Assembly (NCBI GenBank): GCA_951213105.1
Contig: OX578137.1
Location: 73,776,604 to 73,840,603, forward strand
Direction: 5' to 3'
From: Amaurobius ferox
Lineage: Eukaryota; Arthropoda; Arachnida; Araneae; Amaurobiidae
DNA: 64,000 nucleotides
The notes beneath the pieces were generated by a model. The model made no database searches and was not told the origin of the DNA. It was given only the letters and a program-made list of their open reading frames with translations. Positions within the stretch are counted from its first letter, which is position 1, and every line of letters starts with the position of its first letter. This document shows positions 60,136 through 64,000 of the stretch, one piece after another. Position numbers and translations under genes: made by a program.

Positions 60136-60618
60136 TCATGGTGTCAACAAATTAATACAACGAACTATCATAAAACGGACCACACGGAACGATTTTGTAT
60201 AATACGAACGTATAATAGAACGATTTTGTATAATACTGTTGAATGTTACACTACCAACACGAGACGTGACATTCTCACAAGTAATTGCTCTCTTGATTAG
60301 AGCACTACAATTACTACTCAATCGATTCGAACTCCCCAAAGACAGCTCTTCTAACATAATGCTCTGGGTTTTTATGATACCTGCTGTAACTAGAATTGTC
60401 ATATTTTTGCTTAAGTCCATTTTTTGGTCCAGTTTGTCAAGCATGAATTTACTTCCTAGCGAGTTTGATGCATCACGCCGAAACGAGACTGAAACGGGAG
60501 ACGGTCTTTGCCTCTTGTTCTGCTTCCTAATGAATTTCGGGGAAGCTATACTCCCGCCAGAACAGAATGCGACTGTTATTGCCTTTCTTCCATGCTTCGC
60601 GGAGTTATCTAATTGATA
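60136..60618 (-). CDS. Unrecognised open frame (about 160 codons) in a GC-richer island
   Basis: An uninterrupted minus-strand frame from 60618 to the stop at 60136, with no ATG until 60444. The N-terminal half is basic and Ser-rich (SPKFIRKQNKRQRPSPVSVS), followed by KFMLDKLDQKMDLSKNMTIL and EELSLGSSNRLSSNCSALI. The plus strand is also open (60239-60616), so one is the shadow of the other and I cannot tell which. The local GC is clearly above that of the flanks. The basic segment followed by a helical stretch might suit a nucleic-acid-binding fragment of a mobile element, but there is no motif to prove it. Confidence 0.25.
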   Translation of the reverse strand, partial: YQLDNSAKHGRKAITVAFCSGGSIASPKFIRKQNKRQRPSPVSVSFRRDASNSLGSKFMLDKLDQKMDLSKNMTILVTAGIIKTQSIMLEELSLGSSNRLSSNCSALIKRAITCENVTSRVGSVTFNSIIQNRSIIRSYYTKSFRVVRFMIVRCINLLTP

Positions 60619-62104
60619 CTAGATCATTGCTTCCATGCTGCTAAGGGCCAGAATGGAGTTTGGCGAACCGGCACAACTATAACAGTCTTTTGGTTGGGTT
60701 GGGTCAATCATTTTTATTCGATCGGGCATGACCACTTTACTATAAATACACCTAGCGTATATGGTCGTTAAAGTTTACTTAAAAACTTGAACTTTTTCTT
60801 CCTTATTGAGATACTTCATACCTTGCCTAAGAACCCCGTATATAAATATTAATATTCTTTGGTGATACAAACTGTTTCTGTCAAAACAAATATATTTGCA
60901 TTGCTTTTCTCTGGATATTTCGATGCAATTTTTGAAATATATTTCTTGCAAAAAAAGAGTTAAGTACTTCTAAAGCACAATTCGTCTTTTGTGAATTTAT
61001 TTGTTATGGGCCGTATTGTTTTTATTTAATTTTTTTACATTCAGAATATAACTTTTTAATAAACACTCCTTATAATTTTAGTTTTCTTTTAATTTAACTC
61101 TAAAGTTTCTTACCAGTCCTTCAAAAACTTGATTCACAATTTTTTTACTGTCTGTATCTGTCACACATTTATTCATACCTAAATATATTTATACATAAAA
61201 TGTCATTTTAACTGTTCAAAATGCACTTACAGAGAATATTAAAAATAAAACATTTTTTAAGAACTATTTAAAAAAACTTCAGATAAAATCAAAGAAACAA
61301 TTATAAATAAGTGGTTAGAAAGAAAGATAAACGGTTTAGTAGGGGGAAATGTCTGAAATAGAAGAAAGGAATAATTAAATGAAGAAATAATGATAGAAGT
61401 GCGTATAAAATTTCATTTAGATAATAAGAAATGACATTAAAAAATATATATTACATTGCCATTCGCCTTTGTTTTGACTTGCATTTATAATTTTTTAAAG
61501 GCAGATACTTAACATGAAAAGAAAGAAATATATATAATTGAAAATCCATTTGTTTCTATGTGTTTATTTTATGATCATGTGATAACTGCTGTGACGAATG
61601 CATTAAATTTAACGGAGTGACGGTGGAATGGCCCTACTTAATTTAAGCGTCCTTCTGTCTTTAAAATTTAAGCAACTATCTTTCTGTTTGTATTCATGTC
61701 CTTACTTTAAACGGGAACCAATTGCTATATGATCCTCCAAACAAACGGTATCCATCGTTTTGTGGGTCTCTAAACAAGCGTTTCCTAATCGTTTTTCGAC
61801 CCTCTTAACAGCAGTTGTATATCAAAATTTATATCGTATTACGATTGTTGTTTGTGCTTCTATCTCCAAAATTACGAAAAATTTATAAGCAAAGACAGAC
61901 AACAGAAGAAAGGGTAAGCATTTACCTCTTTGAGTAATCCAAGTACCTGCTGCTTACATCATGGGCAACTGCATCTTTTTTGCTCAAGGGCCATAAGTTA
62001 AAGATATATCTTTATTTACGTCCCTAATAAGATATCAGAAACGATATCTGCAAAGAAGCTATTTTAATTGTAAAATTGTTATTATTCATAAAAAAATTAA
62101 CTGG
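60619..62104. other. AT-rich stretch without recognised gene
   Basis: No recognised signal. Confidence 0.4.
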
Positions 62105-62540
62105 ATAGCGAATCAACTCGACTTTCTCTTATCAGTTTCCATTTTTAAGTAACATGTGATTTATCTTTTTCAAATTTTGCAAGAAAAATTTTGAAAAATC
62201 TGTATTATTGATCCAAAGATATAAAATATTTCGTTTGATACCAAGTTTGTCTAATGACGTCACAAACACAAAAATGGTATCGCATCTATTCCTGACTACA
62301 ATGATTGAAACTGTCAAGTTTCGTGATAATTGAGCCTCTTTCATGCATAATTATATCACATTTTTTCCTATGCTGCCATGTTACGGAAATATGAAATTTT
62401 GAATAATTTTTGAAGTTCTCACTCAAATTAAAAGAAAAATTCCATTTTTGGATTTTTCAATAACAAATCCGAATGTTTTGAATAACAATTCCATAGGAAT
62501 TTGCACATGATTGTGCATTTTAAGTTGCCTTATATTATAT
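62105..62540 (-). repeat. Dispersed repeat R2, copy 3 (minus strand)
   Basis: Read on the minus strand: TGAGTGAGAACTTC, AACATGGCAGCATAGGAAAA, GATATAATTATGCATGAAAG, TTTTTGTGTTTGTGACGTCA and TTGGTATCAAACGAAATAT, as in copies 1 and 2. Only the central part is present. Confidence 0.55.
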
Positions 62541-64000
62541 AATCCGTACGAAGAACGGATATACTTCTAGTTAATTTAATATAAATGATATTTTATCTCT
62601 TATCTGTATTTCTATCAATGTCAACATATCTGTAGTGACTCACTTCGATATTCTCACACATTCCTATTTTATATTTTTTATGTCTTCTTATACCATATAA
62701 TCAATATCAAAAAACAAAAAAATAATTTTTATATTTTATCAGCTCAGTCAATTCACTTTCTCGCTTCAAATATCTAACTATTTTCTAACATCTTTCGAAA
62801 ACGTCAAAACGTCAAAATAGGAATAATCAGTTATGCTTCTCCTTCCTATGACACATTTCGACATTCGAAAGTGCTGTAATTAAATCATCCTCGTAAATGC
62901 TTATTCCGAAGACATGCCAGAATGTCAAAAATGCTTTGCGGTTTTTATATAAAATAAACTTCTGCTGTGCAAAATTTCAAACGTTTGCTTTTTGGCATAG
63001 AATAAGAAATGTCACTAAAAGAACAGTTCTTAAAATGTAATTGCTAATATGTAGCTTAAGTATTATTGCTTCAAATATAGTTAAATTAAAGGAATAATTA
63101 GAATAAGTTACAAATATAGTAGTTTGTAAAAATAATGGGTAAAACATTTTTTTATATAGAACCTTTAGAAGGAATATGGCTTCTATCTATTTTTATTTAT
63201 TCAAATGTTAATTTTTACTGTTTCATAGAGTAAAAAAGTGTAGTTTGCTGTGTTTTGCTGCTGATTATGACAGATGTTGACTCAAATAAGAACAAATATG
63301 AATGTATTAAAAAATCAGTATAAGATTATTTCCACCTATAACATATACAAGGGGCTTACAAGTACGCCAAAACACACAGCGAATTCTCTTAAAATGGACA
63401 ACACTTTAAAGATACGTCCGGTTAAACTAAAAAAAAAATAAACAATTTGCTGCGAGGGGCAAGACAATCTTAGGAGGTGTATGCAATTCGTGTACATGGC
63501 CTTCGATAACACAAGATAAAAGTAGTCCTTAAATCTAAGCTCCATCATAATTTGAAGCTGAGAAATAATCAAATTAATTAAATACCTTAAACTGGGGAAA
63601 TGACTATATTTATTAAAAGCGACCTAAAATATTACCCACCTTGAACCATCTTGACAAAATCGGAAAAACCAAAAAATTAACTTTTAAACAAACTTTGAAC
63701 AGAGACTGTACGATAAACAGACAAATTTTAAGGAATTTAAAATATGTATATACTTTTCATGTATTTAAACTTCCTCTATTACGATATATTAAAATTGACG
63801 TGACATTCAGCTTTCATTTTTTCATCAGCTGCTTAAAATATCACAGAATACTCCAGAAAAAAATTAATTTCATAAACTCGCCCATTGATTAATTATAATG
63901 TTTTTATAAGAGGATCAGATTTTTGGAACGAATGTAGCAGGTTTCGACCCCGATGGAGGTCGAACTGTACATGATAATGGTCCAGACGACTCATTTTGAT
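62541..64000. other. AT-rich stretch without recognised gene
   Basis: No recognised signal. Near the window end, GCAGGTTTCGACCCCGATGG and GGTCGAAC (63937-63965) recall a degenerate B-box region, but the sequence is cut off. Confidence 0.35.

Overview
The window looks like accessory DNA from an AT-rich animal genome, most probably an arthropod and perhaps an arachnid. The organism is inferred from composition (roughly 70% A+T), from the many AT and CA/GT microsatellites, and from the mix of Penelope-like elements, Helitrons, Tc1/mariner, Gypsy LTR elements and tRNA-derived SINEs. No host gene is recognised with confidence. Nearly everything that can be named is a transposable element or a decayed repeat. 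Only one host exon-like segment (51530-51738) and one pair of exon-like paralogous fragments (25300-26990) stand out, and both are weak.

Layout. 0-4 kb: remnants of a Penelope-like element with a GIY-YIG endonuclease, including two head-to-head copies. 4.9-12 kb: microsatellite-bearing interspersed repeats (family R1 and relatives) and a Tc1-type transposase tail. 12-19 kb: mostly unassigned, with a CTCF-like site, a tRNA-derived SINE and a tandem repeat that reads like protein. 19.2-24.2 kb: a non-autonomous Gypsy-type LTR element on the minus strand with gag and a 313-codon Asn/Gln/Glu-rich repeat ORF but no polymerase. 24.9-33.7 kb: a fragment of a second retroelement family, a candidate solo LTR, more repeat copies and SINEs. 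33.8-35.9 kb: a decayed Tc1/mariner-type transposon with long inverted ends.

36.1-45.9 kb is the most remarkable part. Two copies of a reverse-transcriptase element (Penelope-like, Naiad-like by motif) stand in inverted orientation around about 320 bp of AT repeat, forming a large palindrome. The left copy is interrupted by two head-to-tail non-autonomous Helitrons (36342-40363), inserted exactly between A and T. The right arm keeps the empty site. Each Helitron carries an array of complete tRNA-like SINE units, three in one copy and six in the other. 46-64 kb: largely unassigned AT-rich DNA with further copies of dispersed families R1, R2, R6 and R7, several tandem duplications, a tRNA-like sequence and a perfect 44-bp palindrome.

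The elements do not form a pathway. What links them is nesting and order of events: retroelement insertion, inverted duplication, then rolling-circle insertion, alongside repeat families that share terminal stem-loops. Family labels R1, R1b, R2, R4, R5, R6 and R7 are local names for similarities seen by eye within this window.
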